In this document: positions 17,699 to 24,971 of the stretch, piece by piece
Layout of the letters: each line of letters begins with the position of its first letter
How positions within the stretch are numbered: position 1 is the stretch's first letter
Assembly (NCBI RefSeq): GCF_016427535.1
Contig: NZ_JAELXV010000005.1
Coordinates: 124,001 to 188,000, forward strand
Direction of reading: 5' to 3'
Length of the DNA: 64,000 bases
From: Hymenobacter sp. BT559
GTDB lineage: Bacteria > Bacteroidota > Bacteroidia > Cytophagales > Hymenobacteraceae
Program-made: the position numbers and the translations under genes
The notes under the pieces: model-generated
What the model saw: only the letters and a program-made list of their open reading frames with translations
Told to the model about the DNA's origin: nothing
The model's database searches: none

Positions 17699-18589
17699 TT
17701 AAGGGATGATTTTCTTTATTTTATTCGCGTGCTCCAGCTCGGTAGTCAGCCCGGCATAGTCTTCCTGCACCAGCAGCTCGCGCAGCTTCTGCAATTGGTG
17801 CAAATGCTCGTCGAGCACATCGAGCACGTTCTCGCGGTTTTGGCGGAAGATGGGCACCCAAGTGGCCGGCGCACTCTTAGCTAGCCGCACCGTGGAGGCA
17901 AAGCCGCCGCCCGCTAGGTCAAAAATGCGCTGCTCGCCGCGCTGCTCTTTCTCTAATACCGTGAGGGCCAAGGCAAACGAAGTGAGGTGCGAGATGTGCG
18001 ACACGTAGGCCGTGTGCAGGTCGTGGTCGGCAGCGCCTAGGTGCATCACCCGCATCGGCAGGGCCTGAAACAGCGCTTCAACCATCGCCACGGCAGCGGG
18101 GTCGCTGGCGGCGGCATCGCAGACTACCAGCGTCTTCCCTTCGAACAGGCCGCGCACCGCTGCATCGGGACCCGAATACTCGGTGCCGGCCATGGGGTGC
18201 ACCGCCACGAAGCGGCTCCGGCGCGGGTGCCCGGCCACGGCCGCCAGTAGGTTGCCCTTGGTCGAGCCCACGTCGATAACCGTTTGCTGGTCGCTCACGA
18301 GGTCGAGCACCTGGGGCAACACGGTCAGCATGGCATCCATGGGCACGGCCACGATGATGAGGCTAGCGGGCGCCACGGCGGCCCCTAGGTCGGTTTCTAT
18401 TGCATCGACCAACCCCAGCTCTAAAGCCCGGCGGGCGTAGGGCGGGTGGTTTTCTACCCCAATGAGCCGGTCGACCAGGCCGTGCTGGCGCAGGCTGAGT
18501 GCCAGCGAGCCGCCAATAAGACCTAGGCCGATGATAGCAATCGTTTTGGTGCTTGGTGCCTGGTGTTTAGTACTTAGGAAATTCTCCAT
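17699..18589 (-). CDS. tyrA: Prephenate dehydrogenase
   Basis: A 296-residue NAD-dependent enzyme of tyrosine synthesis turning prephenate into 4-hydroxyphenylpyruvate. The Rossmann motif is IIGLGLIGGSLA near residues 19-30. VDVGSTKGNL, HPMAGTEYSGPDAA (the substrate-binding histidine block) and HDLHTAYVSHISHL are conserved. It begins 11 bp after the aminotransferase stop. The first 15 residues (STKHQAPSTKT...) are encoded by one arm of an imperfect inverted repeat, so the true N-terminus may be shorter or repeat-derived. Confidence 0.95.
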   Translation of the reverse strand: MENFLSTKHQAPSTKTIAIIGLGLIGGSLALSLRQHGLVDRLIGVENHPPYARRALELGLVDAIETDLGAAVAPASLIIVAVPMDAMLTVLPQVLDLVSDQQTVIDVGSTKGNLLAAVAGHPRRSRFVAVHPMAGTEYSGPDAAVRGLFEGKTLVVCDAAASDPAAVAMVEALFQALPMRVMHLGAADHDLHTAYVSHISHLTSFALALTVLEKEQRGEQRIFDLAGGGFASTVRLAKSAPATWVPIFRQNRENVLDVLDEHLHQLQKLRELLVQEDYAGLTTELEHANKIKKIIP

Positions 18590-18629
18590 TTACTTTCGCT
18601 CTAAGCACTAGGCACTAACAACCAAGCAC
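18549..18629. repeat. Imperfect inverted repeat spanning the aminotransferase/tyrA junction
   Basis: Segments 18549-18577 (gtgcttggtgcctggtg...) and 18601-18629 (ctaagcactaggcacta...) are roughly complementary. The first arm encodes the start of TyrA and the second encodes the C-terminal end of the aminotransferase (WLLVPSA). It looks like a mobile small repeat or a stem controlling the junction. Confidence 0.45.
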
Positions 18630-19779
18630 GAACCCGCTCCAGCGCCTCGCGCAGCACGCTCTCAGGCTGGCAGAGGCTGGCCCGGATGTAGCCGTTGCCG
18701 TTGCTACCGAAGATGCCGCCGGGCGTGAGAAACACGCGGGCCTCGGCCAGCACGGCGTCGCTGAGGGCGTAGCCATCGGCGTAGGCTGGAGGCACGGCCG
18801 CCCAGATGAATAGGCCCACCTGACCGGGCGCAGCCTCGCAGCCTAGGGCTTGCAGCAGCTCCACCACTAGCTTGCGGCGGGCGCGGTAGGTGGCGTTTAG
18901 CTCCGCAAACCACTCATCGCCTAGACCTAGGGCCGCTACCGCCGCCTGCTGAATACCCAGGAACATGCCCGAGTCCATGTTGCTCTTAAAGCGTAGCACC
19001 TCAGTCAGCCAGTCGGCGCGGCCTACCAGCATGCCCACCCGCCAGCCGGCCAGATTGTGGCTCTTGCTGAGCGAGTTCAGCTCTAGGGCCACCTCTTTAG
19101 CGCCCGGAATACTGAGCAGGCTCGTGGGCGGCGTCTCATTCAGCACGAAGCCGTACGGATTGTCGTGCACCAGCATGATGCTGTGCGCGGCCGCAAATTC
19201 AACCAGCTGTTCTAGAAACTCGGGGCTAGCTGGTGTGCCGGTGGGCATGTGCGGGTAGTTGACCAACATCATCTTCACGCGGCTCAGGTCCGTTTGGGCC
19301 AGGGCGCCTAGGTCGGGCAGCCAGCCGGTTTCGGCCGTCAGGTCGTACTCACGCACCTCGGCGCCACAGATTTCGGCCACCGCCCGGTAGGTCGGGTAGC
19401 CGGGGTTGGGAATGAGCACCGCGTCGCCAGCTTCCAGAAACGCCATACCGATGTGCATTAAGCCTTCTTTGGAGCCGGCCAGGGGCAGCACCTCGGTAGC
19501 AGGGTCGAGGGCAACGCCGTAGCTCTTTTGGTAGAACGCGGCCATGGCCTGGCGCAGCGCCGGCGTGCCCTGGTAGCTCTGGTAGCCGTGGGCAGTGGGC
19601 TGGGCTGCAGTGGCACCTAGGGCTGCTACCACGCTGGGGTGCGGCGGCAAATCGGGGCTGCCGATACCCAGGCTGATGATATTGGCCCCGGCGGCATTGA
19701 GCGCGGCTATTTCGCGCAGCTTGCGCGAGAAATAGTATTCGCCGGTATTGGCCAAGCGGCTGGCGGTGGTGGCTTGCAT
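18601..19779 (-). CDS. Class I/II PLP aminotransferase, probable aromatic/prephenate aminotransferase
   Basis: A 392-residue fold-type I aminotransferase. The reading frame is open for 95 more codons upstream, but these overlap pheA and have no family similarity. The ATG at 19779 (MQATTASRLANTGEYYF) begins the real protein. Key features are the substrate/cofactor segment NYPHMPTG at 174-181, HDNPYG, the PLP lysine in SLSKS (Lys239) and WRVGMLVG. It resembles LL-DAP/aspartate-type aminotransferases. Its position between pheA and tyrA suggests it transaminates phenylpyruvate and 4-hydroxyphenylpyruvate (or prephenate) to finish Phe and Tyr. Confidence 0.9.
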   Translation of the reverse strand: MQATTASRLANTGEYYFSRKLREIAALNAAGANIISLGIGSPDLPPHPSVVAALGATAAQPTAHGYQSYQGTPALRQAMAAFYQKSYGVALDPATEVLPLAGSKEGLMHIGMAFLEAGDAVLIPNPGYPTYRAVAEICGAEVREYDLTAETGWLPDLGALAQTDLSRVKMMLVNYPHMPTGTPASPEFLEQLVEFAAAHSIMLVHDNPYGFVLNETPPTSLLSIPGAKEVALELNSLSKSHNLAGWRVGMLVGRADWLTEVLRFKSNMDSGMFLGIQQAAVAALGLGDEWFAELNATYRARRKLVVELLQALGCEAAPGQVGLFIWAAVPPAYADGYALSDAVLAEARVFLTPGGIFGSNGNGYIRASLCQPESVLREALERVRAWLLVPSA

Positions 19780-19797
19780 GTAGCTAGTCTCTAAGCG

Positions 19798-19829
19798 TTT
19801 GTCCTTGCGAGCGTAGCGAAGCAATCGCA
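19798..19829. repeat. Dispersed short repeat between pheA and the aminotransferase gene
   Basis: tttgtccttgcgagcgtag continues as cgaagcaatcgca. Related sequences occur at 17663-17694 and 37529-37566. It occupies most of the 101-bp gap between pheA and the aminotransferase start. Confidence 0.5.
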
Positions 19830-19880
19830 TTCGCTCGTTGTCTGGGGCAGTTATAGTTGTAGTAGCTCGTTCTGGTGTGC

Positions 19881-20762
19881 CTACTTCGTTGCACTCGCAA
19901 GGGCCGCCGATTCCGCGGCCACTTCCTGCCCAAACTCCATGCTGCCGCGCTGGTAAGCACCTAGCACGCGCAACTCCTCGGTCACGGTAGGTAGCTCGGC
20001 CAGCAGCGCCTCTAGCTGGGTGGGCGCGTCGAATTCGACATCGGCGTGAAAGCCGTAGTGCCAAGGCTGGCTAGGGCGCGGGCACGATTGCAACTTGCTT
20101 AGGTTCAACCCGTGGCCGGCTACCAGCGTGAGTACCTTGGCCAGCATGCCCGGCGCGTGCGAGGTGTAGAAATACAGCGACACCTTGTCGGGCTGCGCCA
20201 CGGGCGTAGCCTCGGCGGCGCGCTCTAGCACCAGAAAGCGGGTGTAGTTGTTGGGGTCGTCGTTGATGGCGGGGGCCAAGATTTCCAGGCCGAAGGCTTC
20301 GGCGGCTTGGCCGCCGGCTATCACGGCGAGGCCGGGCGTGCGGCTTTCGGCCAGGCGCTGGGCGCTGAGGCCGGTGTCCTCGGTTTCGACAAGTTGCCAG
20401 GCGGGGTACTGCCCTAAGTAGTCGCCGCACTGGCGCAGGGCCATGGGGTGCGAGTGCACCGCCCGCACCTCGGCCAGCGTAGTGCCGGGCAGTACCAGCA
20501 GGTGCTGGTGAATGGGCAGGTACACCTCGCCGGTAATAGTGAGGTTGGCGCGCTCGAGCAGCAGATAATTAGGTAAAATACTGCCAGCCAGCGAATTTTC
20601 CATGGCCATCAGGGCGGCATCGGCGCGGCCGTCGGCTACCTGGGCTACTACCTCGCCAAAGGTGGCACAGAAGTTCAGGGCGGGCGTGGCGCCGAAAAAC
20701 TGGCGGGCGGCTACTTCGTGGAAACTCCCTTTGAACCCCTGAATGGCAACGTGCTGTGGCAT
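19881..20762 (-). CDS. pheA: Prephenate dehydratase with C-terminal ACT domain
   Basis: A 293-residue enzyme of phenylalanine synthesis. The catalytic domain (1-180) has IQGFKGSFHEVAA, MENSLAGSI and the diagnostic NNYTRFLVL. The ACT domain (about 190-270) has SLYFYTSHAPGMLAKVLTL and LNLSKLQSCPRP. The ESRP motif that contacts feedback-inhibiting Phe in many PheA proteins reads QSCP here. It is the first structural gene of the operon, 57 bp downstream of an intrinsic terminator that forms part of a Phe/Tyr leader attenuator. Confidence 0.96.
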   Translation of the reverse strand: MPQHVAIQGFKGSFHEVAARQFFGATPALNFCATFGEVVAQVADGRADAALMAMENSLAGSILPNYLLLERANLTITGEVYLPIHQHLLVLPGTTLAEVRAVHSHPMALRQCGDYLGQYPAWQLVETEDTGLSAQRLAESRTPGLAVIAGGQAAEAFGLEILAPAINDDPNNYTRFLVLERAAEATPVAQPDKVSLYFYTSHAPGMLAKVLTLVAGHGLNLSKLQSCPRPSQPWHYGFHADVEFDAPTQLEALLAELPTVTEELRVLGAYQRGSMEFGQEVAAESAALASATK

Positions 20763-20811
20763 GGTAGTAGAGAAAAAAGCGGTGATTGAAAACCCACTCG
20801 CTGAAAAAACA

Positions 20812-20845
20812 TAAAAAAAGCGCCACCCGAAGAACGAGTGGCGCT
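20812..20845 (-). terminator. Attenuator terminator upstream of pheA
   Basis: Arms agcgccac (20819-20826) and gtggcgct (20838-20845) form a GC-rich stem, extended by two inner pairs. On the minus strand it runs straight into seven T residues (20812-20818). It lies between a leader peptide and pheA, not after a gene, so it can only act as a regulated terminator. Confidence 0.9.
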
Positions 20846-20883
20846 GCTAATTTTTTGTGGCTTAGCTACATGGCGACTCGTTC
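20832..20883 (-). promoter_or_regulatory. Antiterminator pairing segments of the phe leader
   Basis: On the minus strand gaacgagt (20883-20876) overlaps the last base of the leader stop codon. It is exactly complementary to actcgttc (20839-20832), which forms part of the 5' arm and loop of the terminator. Pairing of these two segments would break the terminator stem. A ribosome at the leader stop would cover the first segment and let the terminator form; a ribosome stalled at the Phe/Tyr codons would leave it free. Confidence 0.8.
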
Positions 20884-20936
20884 TACGCGGGCGGCGTAAA
20901 ATAAAAGAAGCCAAAAAAGTAGCGGTTGCTGAACAT
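20883..20936 (-). CDS. pheL: Phe/Tyr leader peptide of the pheA operon
   Basis: A 17-codon reading frame, MFSNRYFFGFFYFTPPA, with six Phe and two Tyr, packed in YFFGFFYF. The ATG is at 20936-20934 and the stop TAG at 20885-20883. It lies 38 nt upstream of an intrinsic terminator, and the antiterminator strand begins at its stop codon. This is the classic layout of a ribosome-mediated attenuator, as in enteric pheL. When charged tRNA-Phe (or tRNA-Tyr) is scarce, stalling would favour the antiterminator and expression of pheA, aminotransferase, tyrA and DAHP synthase/chorismate mutase. The symbol is by analogy; this peptide need not be homologous to the enteric one. Confidence 0.88.
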   Translation of the reverse strand: MFSNRYFFGFFYFTPPA

Positions 20937-20956
20937 GATACTGGTCGAATTGGGCG

Positions 20957-20987
20957 GCAAGGTAGGCAAGAATTTTAAACTGACAAA
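20957..20987 (-). promoter_or_regulatory. Candidate promoter of the phe leader
   Basis: On the minus strand TTTG (20987-20984) is followed after 19 bases by TACCTTGC (20964-20957). This compares with the Bacteroidota consensus TTTG-N19-21-TAnnTTTG; the -7 octamer differs at two of six fixed positions. The expected start near 20950 gives a short leader whose first ATG is the Phe/Tyr peptide. Confidence 0.5.
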
Positions 20988-21014
20988 TTTCGCCACCTCT
21001 TTTTTCACAAGGTT

Positions 21015-21866
21015 TTAGCCATTCCAGCGGCCAAATTTCCCCTGTTGGTAGTCGGCATACGCTTGTTCTATTTCGGCCTCCGTGTTCATCACAAACGGGC
21101 CGCCCGACACTACGGGCTCGCCGAAGGGTTGCGCATGACCTAGGAGCAACACGCTGTCAGTCAAGGCCTCTACAGCTAACTCGTCGCCGTCGTGGTTGAA
21201 CTCGACCAGCTCGCGGGCGAAGGCTTCAGTGCCATTTACGCGCACGCTGCCACGCACCACGTAGAAAAAAATGCTGCGGCTGGCCGCAATGGGTAGCGTC
21301 ACGGTAGCGCCTTCGGTTAAATCGAGCCAGGCCAGGGCCACGTCGGCCAGCGGCTGCACGGCACCAGTGGCCGAGCCCCAGGTGCCCGACACGGCGTGCG
21401 CCGTGACGCCAGCGGCCAGCGCGACGGTCGGTATCTCGTTTGCTTGCAGGCCTAGGTAGCGCGGCGCGGTCATTTTGTACTTGGCCGGCAGGTTGACTCA
21501 GAGCTGCAGGATTTCGAGCGGGCCGCCCATTTTCTTAAACTCATTCGACGACACCTCGGCGTGAATGAGACCTGAGCCAGCCGTCATCCACTGAATGCCG
21601 CCGGCCTTGATAACGCTTTCGTGGCCGCTGCTGTCCTTGTGCAGAATGTCGCCTTCCAGAATAAACGTGACTGTTTCGAAGCCGCGGTGCGGATGCGGGC
21701 CAAAAGGCAAGCCCCGGTTATTGGGACGATACACCTGCGGGCCGTGGTGGTTCAGGAACAGAAATGGGTCGATGTACTCGACCGACTGGGTAGGGATGGC
21801 CCGGTAGGTGACGAGGTCGGCGATGGGCGCATTTACGGCCCGGTGCTTTTGAATGACAGTGCGCAT
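21015..21866 (-). pseudogene. Pirin family gene interrupted by an in-frame TGA
   Basis: Two abutting in-frame pieces together encode a full-length pirin (about 283 residues). The N-terminal cupin has DPFLFLNHHGP, GPHPHRGFETVTFILEG and the HAE metal site (GSGLIHAEVSSNE). The C-terminal half starts VNLPAKYKMTAPRYLG and ends GRWNG. They are split by a TGA at 21500-21498, exactly where pirins have Trp in the conserved LQLWVNLPAK segment, so a single G-to-A change (TGG to TGA) explains it. The rest of the frame is well preserved. This is either a recent nonsense mutation, a sequencing error, or readthrough. Pirins are metal-binding cupins, some with quercetinase activity. Confidence 0.88.
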
Positions 21867-21897
21867 AGGTACTACTAACTGCGATGCGGGGCCGTGG

Positions 21898-23193
21898 TTA
21901 TGGCTGCACCAAGAAAGGGAGGTTGCCGGTAGCCACGTTGCCGTGCCCATCGCGGGCGTACACGAAGAGGCGATAAGCGCCCGGCTGCGTGGGCGCGGTG
22001 AGAGTAGTTTGCCCCTTGGCGCCCGCGGGCAGGCTGCCAGCTACGGGCGTGGGTCGGCTTTCACGGTCGCCGCCCTGCTTGAGGTCGGTGCTTTCGGGCA
22101 GCAATTCCCACTGGTAGGTGAGCGGGTCGCGGTTGGGGTCGGTGACAGCAGCAGCCACGGGGTAAGCTTGGCCGGGTTTCAGTATTACGCCGTCGGTAGC
22201 GGCTTTGCCGTTGAGCAAAAGTGAACTGATGTGCGGGGCGCGGTTTTGGGGCCAGCGGCCGCTCCACTCATATTGTAGCACGTCCATCACCTCTGTTTCC
22301 TCGCCAGCTTCGGTAAAGAGGCCATACCAGGTGGGCGTGCGCTCTTGCTTCTGGCCCCACAAGAAAACGTAGGAACCTAGGCAGTGCGCCCGGTCCTTGA
22401 GCACCGAGGCCTCGTAGCGGCTCTGGTACACGGCGGCTTTCTGGCTACTTGTTTCTTCTACCGAGGCTTTCCAGGGCGTTTGTGGGCCTTCCCAATGCCC
22501 GGTGGGGCCCCACTCGGCCACTAGGTACGGCCCTTGCCACCCAGCTTCGCGCACCTGCTTGGGCAGCGTAGCCAGCCCTGCGTAGGTGTTGATACTCAAG
22601 ATATCCACGGCCGGGCACCGCGCCATGATGTAGGCCACCTCGCGCTTGCCCACGCCCGCCAACACCGTCGAGGTGGGGTGGTTGGGGTCAAGCTTGTGAA
22701 TCATCTTGGCGATGTCATTCACCGCATCCCACACCTTGGGGTTGGTGTAGTCGAGGTTCAGCTCATTGCCAATGCCCCACACCAATACCGCGGGGTCATC
22801 TTTGTACTTCAGGACCTCGGCCTTAATCTTTTCGAGTTGGTCTGCTACCGACGAAGCATCGTTGTAGTCGAAGCCGTGGCGCTCGCGGGCCACGTCGAGG
22901 CCCAGCATCACAGTCAGGTGGTTTTTATTGGCGGCGGCTAGCACTTTGGGGGCATCGGCGGTACCCCAGGTGCGGATGGAGTTGCCGCCGTAGGCCGCGA
23001 TACGCTCGGGGTATTGGCTGCCGCCCGCGCCTTTCACAAAGTAGGGTTTACCCCCACGTAGCAGTTCATAGCCGCTAGCAGTCCGGCTTACGGTCACTTT
23101 AATCGGGGCGGTGGGTGGGGCGGCCGTAGCGAACGCTGCGAAGTTGGTCAGCGCGGCCAACGCCAGGCCGAAGCGGAGAGAATAAATAAGCAT
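21898..23193 (-). CDS. Secreted TIM-barrel glycosidase-like protein (GH2/GH5-like) with C-terminal Ig-like domain
   Basis: A 431-residue protein with a signal peptide (cleavage near ATAAP). After GGKPYFVKGAGGSQYPERIAAYGGNSIRTW it forms a clan GH-A-type barrel. GIGNELNLDY carries the likely acid/base Glu and LVAEWGPTGHW the likely nucleophile Glu. The last 110 residues (ISSLLLNGKAATDGVILKPG... to the end) look like a PKD/Ig-like domain. The barrel resembles the catalytic part of GH2-type proteins and beta-glucanosyl transferases; the substrate is not evident. It starts 31 bp upstream of the pirin gene. Confidence 0.75.
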   Translation of the reverse strand: MLIYSLRFGLALAALTNFAAFATAAPPTAPIKVTVSRTASGYELLRGGKPYFVKGAGGSQYPERIAAYGGNSIRTWGTADAPKVLAAANKNHLTVMLGLDVARERHGFDYNDASSVADQLEKIKAEVLKYKDDPAVLVWGIGNELNLDYTNPKVWDAVNDIAKMIHKLDPNHPTSTVLAGVGKREVAYIMARCPAVDILSINTYAGLATLPKQVREAGWQGPYLVAEWGPTGHWEGPQTPWKASVEETSSQKAAVYQSRYEASVLKDRAHCLGSYVFLWGQKQERTPTWYGLFTEAGEETEVMDVLQYEWSGRWPQNRAPHISSLLLNGKAATDGVILKPGQAYPVAAAVTDPNRDPLTYQWELLPESTDLKQGGDRESRPTPVAGSLPAGAKGQTTLTAPTQPGAYRLFVYARDGHGNVATGNLPFLVQP

Positions 23194-23268
23194 AAAGGAA
23201 AAGAATGGGCGGCAAAAGTAGCTGCCTTACCTACCCCCGGCCGATTTGAAACGTGGACTACCGTAAAA

Positions 23269-23361
23269 AACGCTTGTCATGCTGAGCTTGCGAAGCATCT
23301 CATCACGTTAGATTATTCCAAACGTGGTAAGATGCTTCGCAAGCTCAGCATGACAAGCGTT
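23269..23361. repeat. Perfect 32-bp inverted repeat (REP-like hairpin)
   Basis: Arms 23269-23300 and 23330-23361 are exactly complementary, centred on catgctgagcttgcgaagca. The 29-nt spacer holds a further short pair cacgtt/aacgtg. It lies between two minus-strand genes. Related palindromes are at 51521-51618 and 35685-35763. There is no T-tract, so it does not look like a simple terminator. Confidence 0.85.
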
Positions 23362-23397
23362 CTGGTGCTTTTGCCTTATTTGTGGTCCTAGGTGGCG

Positions 23398-24765
23398 CTA
23401 TGAAGCCTCTTCGTCAGTAGGCGGCGTGCCGCGGAAGGCGTCAGTTTTACCCACGCCGACGGTTAGCTTCACGGGCTTGTTCTCCTTGGCCGATTGGTAG
23501 ATGGCCTCCATAATGCGCTGGTCTTGCAGGCCTTCTTCGCCGGGCGTGTAGGGCGTTTTGTTGCCGCGCACGCACTCGGCCATATGGTCCATTTCGAGGG
23601 CAAACTGCTGTTTATCAGGATTGCTGGGCTGCTCTATCATCTGCTTGCCGTTGGGGGCGTGCACCAGCTCTTGCTTGAGGCCTTTGTAGGGGAAAGCCGG
23701 GTCCATTTTGATGGTGCCGGTTTCGGCGTGCACGGCGTAGCTCTTGTTATTGAACGAGCCGTAGCCGGTCATGCACTGAGCTATCACGCCGCTCGGGAAA
23801 CGCAGCGTAAAGCTCACGTTCTCTTCGATTTCCTTGAAGCGGTCGTCGCCGGGCGTGCTGTAGATTTGGGCGCTCACCTCGGTGGGCTCCTCCCCTAGCA
23901 GAAAGCGCGTGGTATTGAGGCAGTACAAGCCTACATCGGGCAGCGAGCCGCCGCCGGCCAGCGCCTTTTTGTGGCGCCACTGCTGGTCGTGGGCCTGGTT
24001 TTGGCAGTTCATCATCTGGATGAGCTTGGTCTTACCGTAGGTTTTGTCGCGCACCATTTTTTGGGCGGCCCGGTTGAGGGGCTCGTACTGAATGCGGTAG
24101 GCTATCATCAGCTTCTTACCAGCTTTGTTGCAGGCCGCTATCATTTCTTCGCACTCCTTCACTGAGTTGGCCATCGGCTTTTCACAGAGGATGTGCTTGC
24201 CCGCCTTAGCGCCCCGAATGGTGTACTCGTGGTGCATGGAGTTGGGCAGCACGATATATATCACCTGCACCTCGGGGTTGTCCTTCAGCTTGTCGTAGTT
24301 GGCATACGAGTAGCAGCTGCTGGGCTTAATACCGTATTGCTTAGCGGCTTTGGCCATCTTGTCGGCGTCGCCGCTCACCAGAGCCACCGGCTTGCAGTGC
24401 TTGGCCTGGCCAAAGGCCGGTAGAATTTCAGCGAGCGTGAGGTGACCTAAACCCACGATGGCAAAGCCCACGCGCTGGTCGGGCGCATCGGGGTTTGGGA
24501 AAGGACCGGCCTTAGGTTCAGTAGGCGCTTCGAGGGGCGGCAGCTTAATGTCGAGCGGGCCGGTGGGCGGCGCCACGGTGTCGAAGCCACCTAGGTCGGC
24601 GGCTTCGGCCGCGGCCAGCGGTAGGGCAGTGGCAATGCCAGCGGCCAGCAGGCCACGCCCGGCGTGGTTGATAAACTGACGGCGCGAGGTAGCGCTGGTA
24701 GCGGGCTCGCCCAGGCCCAGGGCAACTTGGTCGAGGGCGTTAGCGGCAGAAGTTTCTTGAAACAT
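23398..24765 (-). CDS. Gfo/Idh/MocA family oxidoreductase, glucose-fructose oxidoreductase-like, exported by Tat
   Basis: A 455-residue NAD(P)-dependent sugar oxidoreductase. The N-terminus contains SRRQFINHAGRG and a hydrophobic Ala-rich stretch, a Tat-type signal preceded by about 25 extra residues. The Rossmann segment VGFAIVGLGHLTLAEILPAF is close to Zymomonas glucose-fructose oxidoreductase. CEKPMANS carries the conserved Lys, and GGGSLPDVGLYCLN is also typical. Tat export suggests a tightly bound cofactor folded before secretion. The substrate is unknown. Confidence 0.9.
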   Translation of the reverse strand: MFQETSAANALDQVALGLGEPATSATSRRQFINHAGRGLLAAGIATALPLAAAEAADLGGFDTVAPPTGPLDIKLPPLEAPTEPKAGPFPNPDAPDQRVGFAIVGLGHLTLAEILPAFGQAKHCKPVALVSGDADKMAKAAKQYGIKPSSCYSYANYDKLKDNPEVQVIYIVLPNSMHHEYTIRGAKAGKHILCEKPMANSVKECEEMIAACNKAGKKLMIAYRIQYEPLNRAAQKMVRDKTYGKTKLIQMMNCQNQAHDQQWRHKKALAGGGSLPDVGLYCLNTTRFLLGEEPTEVSAQIYSTPGDDRFKEIEENVSFTLRFPSGVIAQCMTGYGSFNNKSYAVHAETGTIKMDPAFPYKGLKQELVHAPNGKQMIEQPSNPDKQQFALEMDHMAECVRGNKTPYTPGEEGLQDQRIMEAIYQSAKENKPVKLTVGVGKTDAFRGTPPTDEEAS

Positions 24766-24971
24766 AGCTAGGTAAAACAGGATGAAAAAGCTGTATCAGC
24801 CTCCCTGTACGTACCGCACTCAATTAGGTACTATTACTAGCGCCCCAAGCCCGGCCGTGGCAACCCTAGGTAATCGTTGGCTGTTAAGAGTCATTCACGA
24901 CTGCAATAGTCTGGTTAATGCAGGCCCTCTTTTAGCATTAACCATTGATACTTAATTAGTAGCAATTATCC

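Noticed and set aside
19780..20064. A 95-codon N-terminal extension of the aminotransferase
   Set aside because: It overlaps pheA and a dispersed repeat, and the Arg-rich sequence has no family similarity; the ATG at 19779 gives the normal protein.
20711..20914. A 67-codon minus-strand frame overlapping the pheA leader and pheA start
   Set aside because: It runs through the terminator hairpin and into pheA in another frame; the short Phe/Tyr peptide at 20883-20936 has a better position relative to the terminator.
23269..23361. The long palindrome as a CRISPR or attachment site
   Set aside because: There is no repeated spacer array, no integrase gene and no target-site duplication; it fits a REP-like element better.
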